Assembly: GCA_964017065.1 (NCBI GenBank)
Contig: OZ024784.1
Location: forward strand, 3,267,152-3,331,151
Length of the DNA: 64,000 nucleotides
Origin: Haliclona indistincta
Taxonomy: Eukaryota; Porifera; Demospongiae; Haplosclerida; Chalinidae
Direction: 5' to 3'
Part shown: one piece after another, positions 50,963 through 63,682 of the stretch
How positions within the stretch are numbered: the stretch's first letter is position 1
How the letters are laid out: every line of letters starts with the position of its first letter
Notes under the pieces: model-generated
Seen by the model: the letters and a program-made list of their open reading frames with translations, nothing else
The model's database searches: none
What the model was told of the DNA's origin: nothing
Translations under genes and position numbers: made by a program

Positions 50963-53867
50963 TCATACTATTATGCAGTTATACACAACGTACGAGGAGG
51001 TTGTACTGGAGGTACAGCGGGACATGGACTTTGCATTCCAAGACAGTCTTTATGAGAGGTCATCGGACAGGCTGAGGCAAAGAGAAGGATGTGATGCACA
51101 ACACCAGTTGAAGGATTGGTCACCTTGACAACGATAGCCTTGAAAATAGCATCCATGAAGAAGTTTATGACAGCAGCTACATTGTTGAGGAGTAGGGAAA
51201 TTAGTGAGCTCAAACTGGTGATGCCCTAAGAGAAAGAGACAGATCATAAATAATACAGTGCACAGTCAACATGCAATCACAATTGTACCTCTCTTTCCTT
51301 CCTTGGGACAAATGACATCTCTGATTGTTACAAACCAAAAATGACAGTAAGAGCACAAAATATGTTGACATACCGTGCCACTTGAATCTCATCCATCCAA
51401 TTTCTTTTCAAATCTTCAGTTTTCGCATAAGCCATGTACTCCTTGGATTCTGAGAATAGCTAAAATAGACACACAAAGGGATAGATAAGCAAAGTGACTA
51501 ACCTTTGCCTTCCACTTTAATCTTGAACACATGCGCTGCCTGTAGACCAAGAAGAGTGACATCATAAAACTAGACAGCATCTTAACATACCCTTCCTTTT
51601 ACTGCAGGATGGCTCTCTACTCTCAACTCATTCACAGAATGAAATGCCTTCACAGCATACCGTATACCAGTACCAAACTTGAACTTTCGTGTTGTGAACA
51701 GAATCACTTTGTCAAACAAGAAAACCCATCTACAATAATGGAGAAGCACAAAATATCATTATTATACAGCTAATGATAGTTACTATCATACCTGCTTCGA
51801 TCAACATCTTTCTCTCTCATTTTCAACTCCCCATCAAGATGATAACGACCACAACTCTTGAGAGTGGGTCCCTGCACACAAAAAATTATCATGACGTCGA
51901 TTATTGAATCTGAGAAACTAACTCTGTACTCAGTAATGTTCTGTTCCAAGTCTTCAATGGCTTTCATTGTCTCATAATCACGTTTCACTTCATTAATGTA
52001 TTTAGCAAGATCCTGTAATGATATGGTGAGTGTGTTGTATCAATAGTCAACTAGGCTGCTCACCTCAAGCAATTCGAGCAGTTTCTCAAGGTTGTTGACC
52101 TCACTCTGTGCTGGCATGGCTCTCTTCCGAGCACACTTCTGCAGATCTCTGACTAGTAATGGATAGCGCAGAAACCGTTGAATAGGAATCGGTAGTAGTT
52201 CATTGAAAGCAAATCGTTGATGGCTACGAGCCATTGTCTGTTGCAACAATTCACTGACTTCTTTACGATTCTGTAACTGCTTCGCCTACAACAAACACAC
52301 AATTAGGTTTGTCATTTAAGTGGTTGGAACTATTTTAAGCTTATATAAACAAGTTTCATCAGCTGTAACATTATTATTGCAACAGACATGTACTACACGA
52401 GGCAAATGCTAACATTTACACAGTGATTCTGTGATTGTTTGACATGAAAGGCAACATATCTGGAATAATGTACACTAAGTAGAGCAGCATGCCCCCAATA
52501 TGCATGTACATGAGCAGCTGACTGAGACACACCCAAACACCTACACTAGGAGCACAAACTGCTGTTCACATACTCCCCACCCACACACACATCCTCAATC
52601 ATACACTCACTCACTCATTCACCCTACACACCTTTTCCAGTGCTTGTGGTAGATATGCAGCATAAACTCCATACTCCAACAGTCCCTCTTGCTACAGTGA
52701 CACAGTCATGTGATATACACATGACAAACACATGCTTACCACTTCTGGTGAGAATGCCTGAGTAACATCATATTCCTGTGACTGTTTAGTCTCCACACAC
52801 TTTCCAAACCCCTCCATTAGTGTGGAGTGGTAGGGAAAGAGCTTACGAGCCGACATGAACAGAAGCTCAACATCTTCTGATGAGAGTGACTCCTTTAGAG
52901 CCTCATAGTAGTCCTAGAGAGATGAGATAGAATGCAATGGTGGAATGTACAGCAGCTCTCACATGAGCTACAAGTTCTAGTACTGCAAGAAAGCTCTTCT
53001 CTGTCTGATACAACTCCATGAGAACACACTTTCTCTTCTCATCATAGTCATTCTCCTCTACTTGCTGTAAGAGAACAAAGGTCAAAGGTGACTCTGCTAC
53101 CAATGTGCACTATGTAAATTAGATTAGACTAGCAATGAGATTAGCTAGCCATCAAGACACATCATATGTTGATATTACAGATGCAGACATTGAGTCATTT
53201 AAATGATCCCTTTCACTGGGTGTTTGAATTCCAGTACTCACAGGAGATTGGTAGTAGCAGATAGAGTCATAGATCTTCTCATCTCCATAACCATACAGGT
53301 CAGCTGCGTCTGATATTACACTGTCCTCAGTTGTGTCCTGGTATAGATCGTCAAGATTCTGATACACTGCACGTTGACTGCAACAAGAGAGAAATGTCAC
53401 CTCAGCTCAAGTTACAGCACTGCAAATCTTACGCTGATATGTCTTGTAACGAAGCATAGATGTCATCACTACTGTCATTGTAGTACGTTCTGCTTTCTTC
53501 TGTAGGAAACGGTCTAAAGAAAAATAGGTAAATGTAAAAGAGTCACTCTACACAGTACATACCTCCAGCCCATACTGAGTGCTTCCCGTGTGTGAGATAG
53601 TCTTGACATGGTGGACATCACCTGGACACAGAGACAAGACATTCATAGTCACACGCATGTAATGTGATGTATATATTGTTATCAACCTTTGAGAAGTTGG
53701 CTACATCGTACAGTTCGAGATCTTTGAAAAGTTCTGACTCTGGAATCCCGAAATTCTTCTTGCACACAGACAGAAAAGCATTGATGTTACCAAGATATTG
53801 ATGCTGTTGAAAAACAAGAAAACTATTCAAACAGGCTGGAGGTGAAGCACACACTCACACACACACA

Positions 53868-53940
<73 letters not shown>

Positions 53941-55645
53941 TTAAATGTTGTACAAAAGTGCACAAACATGAGCAGAAAAACAGTGTCGATGGTGCTGGTT
54001 GGTTATCAATACTGAAACCAACCACACAGAATGATACAGCAAGCAGGTGTAGGTTGTACATGTGAGCACACTAACACTATTATTATACATAATCTAACAA
54101 TGATGCAATCCATAGTACTATAACAGGACTTAGTAGTAAATACAGGCATATGTATGCATGGCTGACTGGATGGGGAACTAATACTGAATATTAGAACTAT
54201 GATGTAATTATGAGGTAACTTTCATAGTTAATAAACCACAGAGATAGCCACACCTATAAACAATAAGGGAAAGACAGAAAGCTATAGAAAAGAAAAGAAA
54301 GGGAAAATGACCAAAATAGACGATAAAACTAGCAGTCCCTTTTCTTGTATCAAACAAAATACTTTGTATACAGAAACAATAATGTTTAGACAACAACAAA
54401 CACAGTAGAGATATGCATACCAACTGCTGCTAGTTGTGACAACAATATTACTGGCTGTTTTCACAACTGAAATGAATTCCCATTTTCAACTATGCAACAG
54501 GTGTTAGTAAACCAACCAGGAGCAGACAGCATTGTGCAAAGCCTCAGTAAACACTGCATACCAACACACAATGCACAACCTCTATTCACAAAATAACACA
54601 TCTATGGAAGAGACAATTTCGCCTGTTCGATTCCAGCAATTCAGTACAACTTTTCGGTCTCCAATCATATGTAGATGATTTATTATCAATTAGCAGGAGG
54701 AAACGCAAGGAAAATTGTGTAGACAGAGAAAACACTAACAATGTTCTATAGTTCAGTGACCACCACACTAGCAACAGAAACCACTTAGCGATATCATTTG
54801 CTGTTAAACATGCGTACTATACAGTTGATTTGGAGAGTGAATACACTAATCCTAGACAATCCTGCATTTCCTCCTTCGTGAATGTGCTGCTATCAATTTC
54901 ATTTGTGTCCGGAGACTGGTACTCAACTTTAAGAGCACGTAGAGCAATAATTAGTCACATGACCGTCATAAAACACAAGACCAATCTAATTTAATCGAGA
55001 CTTCCACGGAGCAATGCGTTTCCCAAAATTGCACAATGGAAGAGGCAAGTCAGATTGGTAAGCACTGCATTATTGTGATGATACTGCTCAAGGAAAAGTT
55101 GCAGTCATGATCACATGAGGAAATAATTGCTACAACACAAGCACAATTGATGGAACAAGTGAGCAAGTTGCTGAATTACATTACGGTCTGTACGCTATAC
55201 TCAATAATTATCGTAATTTTGATGATTTCCTGGAAAAAGTCATTGCACAAAGCATCGACAGTAAATATAGGCCCACAGTATCAGACCTGCTAACTCTGTG
55301 ATATACATATGTAGTGGTTGGTGTACAAGCTTTGTGACTACTCTATGGTGTTATTTACAGGTAGCTAGTGCAATATCAACATGTGCTCATGTCATTAGAG
55401 TACCCACACTCACGCCACTTGACCAGGCTCACCTGCATCATGGGTCGTGAAGTGTACTGCACACAGTTTGGTTCAAGCTTATTGAGCAAGCCACAGAGGA
55501 ACACACCATCTCTCAGTGATCGGGCAAAGTCAAGCAAAGTAATCTCTGGCTTAGTGACACGATGAGTAGCAGGTATCACCTCACTGTCTATCAGCCATTG
55601 GCGCGCCTGTTGCCAGTCTACCGTATCAACGGCGTTACTCGCCAT
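49435..55645 (-). CDS. VAV: VAV-family Rho/Rac guanine nucleotide exchange factor
   Basis: VAV proteins are tyrosine-kinase-regulated GEFs for Rac/Rho downstream of receptors and adhesion. ATG 55645-55643, stop 49435-49437. Domain order is full VAV: CH (WLIDSEVIPATHRVTKPEIT with LRDGVFLCGLLNKLEP; second part from 53803, NINAFLSVCKKNFGIPESEL); acidic region with Tyr motifs DDIYASL, DLYGYG and EKIYDSI; DH (RKCVLMELYQTEKSFLAVLE; LLPIPIQRFLRYPLLVRDLQ); PH (GELKMREKD; WVFLFDKVILFT); C1 (HQFELTNFPTPQQCSCC, GCYFQGYRCQ spliced to ACPMTSHKDCLG); SH3 (YVALQKYDAIG, GTEWWEG, GLVPANFMK); SH2 (RPWYVGQMTRIEAEVAL, DGVFFIRESKDRPGEYAVAL); C-terminal SH3 ending GLFPHDHVFFKDP. The SH2 phosphotyrosine-binding Arg (FIRES, usual FLVRES) is kept. 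Intron 1 is 1.6 kb, unusually long here. Confidence 0.96.
50894..50958 (-). repeat. (GA)n microsatellite upstream of a VAV 3' splice site
   Basis: On the VAV coding strand this is a (CT)n run that passes into CTCTCTTGTATAG, the acceptor of the exon beginning GACTTCCTCATCAAG. The repeat supplies the polypyrimidine tract. Confidence 0.85.
53804..55432 (-). other. VAV intron 1 (1.6 kb), within the CH domain
   Basis: The first exon ends CGACCCATGATGCAG before GTGAGC, and the second starts after CAACAG at 53803; joined, they complete the CH domain. Apart from a (CA)n run at 53848-53939 I see no gene, RNA or clear transposon in it. Its size and position in an otherwise compact gene make it a candidate for regulatory elements. 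Confidence 0.75.
53848..53939. repeat. (CA)n microsatellite in VAV intron 1
   Basis: About 90 bp of nearly pure AC dinucleotide near the 3' end of VAV intron 1. On the coding strand it is (TG)n, about 45 bp upstream of the acceptor. Confidence 0.9.
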
Positions 55646-56065
55646 TATACAACCTCTCCCTGACCAAGTTCTTGTTCACAGTACGGTAAAGATACTCCCG
55701 TCGATCGGCACTTTCAAGTGGTACTATGCACAGTGATGAGGAGACTTCTGAGTCAGAGAGAGTCCTGTGACATCCCTTTCACTGCTGAGACGCTGTCAAA
55801 CACCCGACATGTTTGCCGGAAGCTCTTCTCTTACGCATGAATCAGCTCGCGTGAACATGTAGGCGGGGCTAACACTAGCGAAATAAGGCGTGGTCTTGAA
55901 GGAATTTGTTGTTACGCCCCTCAAGATCCTTACTAAAAGTGATGTCATGAGCTTGTTCATCAGGGAACAAAAATTGTGTGCTATTAGGGAAAGAGTCTTG
56001 TTCTAGAGTTTCAGTTTGGTTACAAATTGCAGAACAACCAACTTTATCATCGCTCTGCGGACGCT
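55646..56065. promoter_or_regulatory. Bidirectional VAV / CARD-coiled-coil promoter region
   Basis: 420 bp between divergent start codons, with no coding potential seen. It includes a Ser/Leu-poor AT- and GC-mixed stretch with repeats of CTGTGA and GCGTGGTCTTG type, but no clear TATA box. Sequence just upstream of the CARD gene ATG (CGCTATGG) is a fair initiation context. Confidence 0.5.
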
Positions 56066-58542
56066 ATGGCTGAGGTGACGCTCACGGAGGAACAACTGAG
56101 TCGCCTCAAGCTGGAGGTTCTAAAAGACAAGGCCGAGGAGGTCAGTCAACAGCTGGGTGATCCAGGACGCTACTTTCCCAGCTTCAAGGGCAAACGGATG
56201 CTGGATGCGTCAGATTGCGAAATAATCAAGGGCTATCCAACAAGCGTGGAGCGGGCCGGTGCCCTATTGGATATCATTGTGAAACGGCAGGGTAAACACC
56301 ATGAGCATCCTTTTGACGTGCTGGTCAAAGCGCTAAAAGACCTGAGGGTCCAGGTACACATAGCGCGGATCCTCAATACAGAGCTGGCTCGCAGGAGGAA
56401 TGAACTGGAAAGCAGTTTGAGTAAGTCAAGCTTTGTCAGCTATATTGCATTTTACAGACATGATGTTAGTTAGCATTTACAGCAACATGGTCACTTCTTT
56501 TTGCTTTGATTTAGGATCTACACATCAGATGCATCGTGATATTGCTGTCCAAGATGCTCCTCAAGGTATGTTAGTCTGTGGTTAGTTCGTGAGTAAAAAA
56601 TGAGATCAGAGATTATAGATCAAAATAGTTATCATACACTATTGTGACAGCATTGATGGAGCTGTGTCACCGTGCAGGGTTTCACTGAGGGGGCGCTGGC
56701 CCCCTCGCCACCATTCCAAGCCAGTTATATACATCGCTACCCACGGTTTTTTATCAACACACAATTTGCCTCCTTGGAAAATTTCTAGAATAGAGAGTCA
56801 GCTGTGTTTACAAATTTTTTCTTTCATCACCTTTTCTGTTTCTTCTCTTGTCCACAATTTGTATTTTTCTACTCTCGATATAGATAGTAATCTTTTTTGT
56901 TTGCTTTCACTCTCAAACAACAACACACGTCATGATCTTTTTCTGTTTCTATAGCTGGTACTCCTAATGTTGGTCCTCTTCCTGTTCTCCCTCCTCATAG
57001 ACACCACCAAGGTAACTCTACAGCACCTCTCCCCAGTATTGTGAGGTTGCTAATGTGCTACTTGTGGCTGTCTACTAGTGACAGGTTCCTGTGATATAGG
57101 ATGTGTTTCCTTGGCTTTTAATGACTTGCAATGCTTTGACCTGTCTGCTCATAAACAAAATTTATTAATGCACTGCAGTATCTACAGTGATAAGGGAAAC
57201 ACTAACTAGATTAGGATGTAACAGGTTATTATGTTAGTGTTTTACTGATGAGTGACATGAGCACTAATGTGTGTGAGCTGCTGAGCTTGCATTGTGAGTA
57301 TCTTCACAGATGTTTGTAGCAATATGATCATACTTAATTGGTATGTCAGGAATTCAATTACAAATCTTGCTTCGTTACACAGAATATCAACCTCGTGGAC
57401 TGACTGCTTCTTCTTCCTCTGGCTCCTCTGTCTCATCATCACTATCCTCTCTCCCAAAGGCAGTATCACCAGGCACAAGTTCACTCACCACTTCATCTCC
57501 TCTCTCAACAAGACAACTACCTAGCTGTGATCAATCTCCAAGAGAGTTTGAAATTGATCCAGAATCTGGTCCTGCACCAAATCTACCTTTTGGGTTCAGC
57601 TATGAGGGAAGAAAGATATCTTCTCAGCAGTCCACTGATTCATCCTTTCCTCTAAGTGGGCCTCTGCCTTCTCTTCCTGAAGGGTATGATGAAGATGGCA
57701 AGAAGAAGAACGGTGATATTCAACACGACTTTTTGACACAATCCGACTCTGTCAATAGTGAATATATGACAGACAGACTACCACACAGAACAAGTACTGG
57801 TGGTACCTCTTCTGCTAGCGATGACATTTTCGCTCCTCCTGAACGATTGATCACAGCAGATATTGAGACTGAGCGAGTCAGAGAGCTTAAAAGTATGTGC
57901 GAAAAACTGACCCGTGAGAAGTTAGGTTTGAAAAAGCAGTGTCAAGACTTAGAGGCACGCTTGAAAGCCAATGAAATGCACCTTCAGAAGATGCTGAGCA
58001 CGAAAGATGATGAGTTGCAGCATGCAAATAGAGAAAACAAGAAGCTATGGAAGAGGATCAAGGAGCTAGAGTCCCAGATGAATCTACTTCAGAGCCCAGG
58101 AGGATCAAATTCTCATACTCGCATCCGTTCTCCGAATAATCGTCATGAGCATCGTATTTCGGATGGTTTCATGTCGCAGTCTCATGGTGAACACCAGCGA
58201 TTGCATGACCATAGTCGTCGGACATCAGAACCGACTAGTCTTTCTGTGCCTGTATCTCACCACGCTGCATCTCGGCCTACTAATCTACCTCTCGGTCGCA
58301 CACCACAAGAGTATGAGAACGGTTTCCTCCAAGTTGCTTACGATCACCAAGCAAGATACCGTCATTACACTGTTTCTCCGTCATCTGACTGCATGGGGCA
58401 GCAAACACCTCGCTCGTACAAATCTGTAAGCAACGAGGATCTATTGTCTGCCGATGACAGAGGTTCCGTACGCTCCTCCAATTCTTCCCATGCCAGTTTT
58501 GACCTATCATCTCTGGGAAACACTCACGGTACAATGGTATAA
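56066..58542 (+). CDS. CARD-like plus coiled-coil adaptor protein
   Basis: Four exons (56066-56420, 56515-56565, 56955-57011, 57383-58542) join in phase to 540 aa. Residues about 5-100 have the helical pattern of a CARD/death fold: LTEEQLSRLKLEVLKDKAEE, then RMLDASDCEIIKGYPTSVER, AGALLDIIVKRQGKHHEHPF and DVLVKALKDLRVQVHIARIL. A Ser/Pro-rich disordered linker (about residues 150-290) follows. Then comes a coiled coil of about 75 residues (ETERVRELKSMCEKLTREKL; LKKQCQDLEARLKANEMHLQ; ENKKLWKRIKELESQMNLLQ) and a disordered Ser/His-rich tail. No PDZ, SH3 or guanylate-kinase domain is present. Architecture is loosely like CARD9, but the linker separates CARD and coiled coil, so I do not name an orthologue. 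Function inferred: signalling adaptor. It is head-to-head with VAV. Confidence 0.68.
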
Positions 58543-58776
58543 CTCATGCTTATCTATGATTGATCACCCATTTCTCACCTGTATGTCCACGTATAACTAC
58601 TATCAACTCCAAGTGAAATTATTCATTTTAGTTGTGTACGTTTGTTTTCGTTTAAAATTTTTGTGTATCATGATAGGATTTGTATCGAGTACCCAACAAA
58701 TTTTTATGTTATCGTCAAAAAATAATATCAAGGCGTGGTCTTATTATTGCGGAGCATCCTCAGAGCACATGGAGAT
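58543..58776 (+). other. CARD gene 3' flank / FANCA-like upstream region
   Basis: 234 bp between two genes on the same strand. It must hold the first gene's 3' end and the next gene's promoter. I see no AATAAA and no clear TATA box. Confidence 0.4.
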
Positions 58777-61700
58777 ATGGCGGAGAAGGCAAAGCGTATT
58801 ATTCTAGCGAATCTGGACTTGGAACAGGTCCTAATCGAAGTAAGAGCTGTATAAATACGTTTCATAGAGGCTCTAAATCGCTTTAGTTGACAGAGTCTAG
58901 TTCTACTAATGATGAGCGTGAACGAACTGGAAGTTTTCTGGAGGGTAAGAATTTACATTCCACCATCCAGTCTTGTTCCAGCTGTGAAGTATAGATCCCC
59001 ATGTAGGGCACGGTTGTGAAATTACTGACTTCATAGCAACACAAGCTGATCATCTCGGAGTATCACAATCACTGCTAGCTACCCAAATGATAATTAAAAG
59101 GATGAAAAAAGCCGGCTCACTGGTATTTAAAATTCTTTTATCGCTGACTCAGTACTGCTACTCTTCATCTTTAGCTCACATGTGACCCCATGCTAGCATT
59201 TGCCTGTTTCTTACTGAACAATCTCATGCTAGACACAGACTACCTTCTAGAACTAGTATTAAAGGTACCACCATGCTTGTCTTGTAACTGAGCTGTAAAT
59301 TGTTGTTTTTCTGCAGGATTTGAACAACTATTCAATAGTTTCAATTTGGAAGCTACATCAGGCTGCTATACTACCATTAGAGAAAATATTAGCAAGGTAT
59401 GGATAAAATGTACATGTAACTACAAGTTATGATTATTATTTTTATTTCAGAATTTCTCAGAACAAGAAACAAGCTTTATTTCAGGATTATCTTATAATGG
59501 AGCTTGTCTCTCTTTCATCCTCCCCAGCTCCTTCTCACCAGAAGCCACTGATGCGAGATGTTACTCGTTTTTTGATCTTGAGCTCATCTGACGCATCATC
59601 TGAAGCGCATGTTTGTAAAGAAATTCTCTTGCAGACAATTTTGAGTAAAAATGCAACAAATGTTGAGAATATTTTCCTTTGTGTAATAAATACAGGAAGC
59701 TATAGCCAAGACAGCTCACCTGAGTATACCATTCTCAATGCTGTGGAGGAGCTTTCAGCTGAACTGAGCAGTGACGCTGTTGACTGGATGTGTCAGAGTG
59801 TGATGAGGACTCTTAGCACTGCTCCAGTCATCACTAGTGGTTAGTATGGGATAGTGTGTGGGTGCACATGTGTGTGTGTGTTTGTTCAGCTCCTAGTGCT
59901 TTCTGTATCCAGCACAAATGCTCATCCACAATGCAACCCCCACACACCTCTTCTATGTTCACCAAGGTTACGCACACTTTAACCAATGCTCGCACACACA
60001 CACACTCGGTTTCTTGTTTTACAGATTGCTAGTCTCTTGGGACCTGTTGAGGGATTGAAAATTATTCGTAATGCTCTCGAGTATCATGAAGTACATTTGC
60101 GCACATACCATAATATTATAATGTTACAGTTGTGTTATCATCCATGTATGTATGCTAGTGTAATGTTCTCTACAGCTCAACTGGGTGACTGTGCTGAGCT
60201 ATGAAGTCTGTTTCTTGCACTGCCATAAAGAATCAAGCAGACATCTTCGAGGTAGCGTTCATGCACACAGTGATGTTAGCAGTTTCTCTTGTGTAGGTAT
60301 GATTGCACAGTTGTGTTCTGAAGCACTGTCTGACAGAAATGAGCATTTGCTGACTTTTGCAATGTTGTTGGCTCAACAAGCAAGTCTAGAGGGAGCACAT
60401 ATATTCCCTAGCTATGCTGATTGGATTAGGGTATGACATCAGAAAGGGATAGGAAGGAAGATATTACGCTGTTTTGATTTAGGAGATGTTTGGAAACAGT
60501 CAAAATACTCTTATACAAGCGAAAACACAATTACAATTTCTACTCAAATGTTTGGTCCAGCTCATTCCTCATCATACACCTGATTGCCTCAGGGTCAGTA
60601 GTGTATAGTGCCATGGGGTATTTTCATGTTTATTTTGCTTGATTGTTATTGTCTGATGCTGCAGTCTCATATTAAACACCCACCTCGCCAACTGGCTAAA
60701 TGTCATGGAGACATTGCAGACTATACTAGCCTAGTCAAAGCCCGCCTCCGAGAACTGAATGTGAGTCTTAAAAATAATAATCATAATTAGCTTGTGCTGC
60801 AGGAACCTTTGTCTGCTCATGGCAGCAGTTCTTTACCCAATGGAGGAAGGTCAGGAGAGGTTGGTAGTGCTACCAGTGATGAATCTTAGCATTTGAAGCA
60901 CTATCCTTAGTTTGCACAGGCTGAAGATTATGTGGAGAGGATGCTGGAGGACTTCAAGCAGTCAGACTGTACCACATTGCCCACTAAACTAGTGGAGATG
61001 AGCATCTTTAAAAAACCATACTTCACTGAATGCTTCTTGAGATCATTGTTAGCACCACGCCAGGTCAGACATAATTTACCATTCTTTGTGATATTGGTCT
61101 ATAGAATCCAGCTGTACCTGATGCCAGGGAGAAGCTGATCACCATGCTTAGCAGGTACCACATAGAGCACAATAGAAAATTTGATTTAAAGTTGATATTG
61201 AGATGTTATGATTTGCACACACTAATGTACCACCAATAAGTTACTACAGAATTGTGTCTGTGTGCAGTACATGCTTATACTGTAGTGACTGCATACCACA
61301 GCATATGGTGCCATCACTGTTTGTAAACGATACATCTTGTTTTTGAAACTAACAGACGTGAGAAGATTCCAAATAAGATGTTGGCAACTTATCGGAGAGA
61401 GTGCCAAAAGTATCAAGACAACGGTATGTTTTATAAAGTGTGTGATATTGTGTGATCATTACTCACTAACAGCTCAGTCACCAGTGGTGGTCAGCCAATC
61501 ACTACAGCAAATACTACCAATACTTGAGAAAATAGTAGAAAATTACACTTCCAGTAATGTTGCACCGTGATTGCACTCACAGTGATGGACTCTGTTGTTG
61601 CTTAGATAAATTGGCTGTGTATTTTTCTCGGTTATCCGGTGCACTTTCTGCCTTGTCTATAAGATCAGTGATGAGTGATGGGTTATCACTCTATTGCCCT

Positions 61701-62956
61701 GGACTGACTGGAGAAGAGGTGGAGGTCAGTATGTGTGAGTATTCAGGCATGCGTTGGATTATAGTACATGTAGATGGTGGACCTCTTGTTAGAGAGAATC
61801 ATTAAGAGTGTTGTCAACATCTGCACACACTTGTCTAAGATGACTACAGATCATGTTTCAGCAAGGTACTGCTATGGTAATATGGTTGTCAGTGTACACA
61901 TGTGTTCAGGTTTGATATAGTCTCCATGTTTGTAAGAATGTTGGAAGGCCATCCAAACCTCCATTGGCCACTGTTAATACGATTGTGGGAGCTTCTTCAT
62001 ATTCAGGTTTGAAGCAATAATTCACTCTCTTGGTCTCACTCTTTCCCTTAGTCTAGTAAACTCTCTCATTCTCACCTACTGGGATTGGCTATACTACTGG
62101 CAAAACTGTTCACTGTGTCGGCTAACTACAGAGCTGTGCAGTTCACTAGCTGTTGCATGAATGCAGGCCCTCCAGTACTACACACATTACAGGTAACTAA
62201 CAATAGATCAGAAACAATCTTATCACGGCTGAGGCTATAGTCATCTTCTGAGTATGCTGTGTTTCTCCTGGAATCAATGACTCATTGCTCCACAGCTGAT
62301 ATGCTAGCAGTAGTAAGGTAATGCAGCAGACACCTCATGTACACTAGCTGGCATTCACCTCAATGTAGGCTGTTCACTCAGTTCTTCCAGCACATCTTGA
62401 CCACTGGTTAGGGAACTTTCAGTTTACTATCATCATCAATCTGAACTGTCTTTTCAGAATCACATTCAATCTTATCTGACTCTCAGCTTCAGTCTCCACT
62501 TATGAAGGTTGTGGAGTTACACTGGTTGTGTGTGTGGTGTGTAACTATGTATGTATGTAGTTGAGTTATCTGACCAAGAGACTTGCTGAGGCTAGCTATT
62601 CGACTAGCCAAACAGACATTGCATGTCCATCTAAGCTAAAAGGTATGTTAGAGTGATAGGTCCTGCCTTCAGCACGTTGGCAAAGTGTACTGTAATTAAT
62701 ATAATTATAATTTAATGATGGTAATTATTATTGACTATGTAATTCTGTGTGCACACAGTGACAGCACTACTGAAATGGGCAAGAGAGATCAGGAAGAAGA
62801 CACCAGGTCTACAATCGCTGTACTCTTCAGTTCAGGTAGTACAGTATAATGATAGCTAATAGAGTCCATGATGGGACGGGGCAGAGCTGATACTAGCATA
62901 CTCACACAAACACTGTCCAGGAGCTGTTAGGTTGCAGGTCTCCCAGTGCTGTGTAG
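58777..62956 (+). CDS. FANCA: FANCA-like Fanconi anaemia core complex protein
   Basis: FANCA is a scaffold of the Fanconi core complex, which ubiquitinates FANCD2-FANCI for interstrand crosslink repair. ATG 58777 (MAEKAKRIILANLDLEQVLI), stop TAG 62954-62956, with many short exons between. The diagnostic part lies at 60660-61430: HIKHPPRQLAKCH, DYTSLVKARLRELN, VEMSIFKKPYFTECFLRSLL and REKLITMLSRREKIPNKMLA, matching human FANCA around its DYISLAKTRLADLK / MEASIFRRPYYVSHFL segment. Further blocks are LSHSHLLGLAILLAKLF (62.1 kb) and VTALLKWAREIRKKTPGLQS (62.8 kb), with a last exon ELLGCRSPSAV. The product looks clearly shorter than the 1455-residue human protein, and I cannot place its C-terminus. 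Individual exon limits are uncertain. Confidence 0.78.
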
Positions 62957-63682
62957 TAATCAGTAGTTCCGTGGTGCCGCCAGATGTTGTATTCTCGGTT
63001 GCGTCATCTTCAGCTAGTCTCCACTGGTGAGCAGTGGATGAGGTTGAAACAGCATCCCATGATAGTTTGTGTAGTGATACTGGACACTTTGGTTAGGAGG
63101 ACATGATGAGCTGTTTAGTGTCAGATTGCTGTAGTCAAACAATGAGCTCTCATTTCTCAATCCGTGGAATGCAGACAGGCAACTGTGTGTAGATAAAGTT
63201 AACCTGTAAAATGTGCTAAAGAATATAAAATTATTTATGTTTCGTATTCGTGCTCCAATATATGACTAGTTGTATTACTCACTTTGTTCCTTGTTCATTG
63301 GTACAACAGATGCCTAAAATGAACTGATACACTGCTGTCATCCAATCACACGTATCTGGGACCAGGCAGTAGGGACTGCAGGCTATCTGCATCTCTGTGT
63401 CTATAACATCAGTTTGTCTGGTAGATATCTGTCTATAGGACTGTAGGCATCAATGCAGACCCTTGGTAGACCATGTACTGAGCAACTATACAAGTAGATT
63501 CAGTTGCAGCATTGTGCAGCATTATCTCATAAAAGGAGGTGGATAGTTCAGCTGTGTGATGTAGCACGCCCAACCACACTAACAATAGTAAACACAGTAT
63601 CATGTTACTGTCACCATTGTTCTCAGTGTAGCTGCTTTCGGCAGCACCTCAAATTAAAGTATGCATGCTCGTACTGTGAATA
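62957..63682. other. Non-coding sequence downstream of the FANCA-like gene
   Basis: No gene, RNA or clear repeat is visible. Frames are short and match no family. It contains the presumed FANCA-like 3' UTR. Confidence 0.5.

Noticed and set aside
53940..55370. Several short open frames in VAV intron 1
   Set aside because: Low-complexity or hydrophobic, no splice context and no family match; expected by chance in AT-rich intron sequence.
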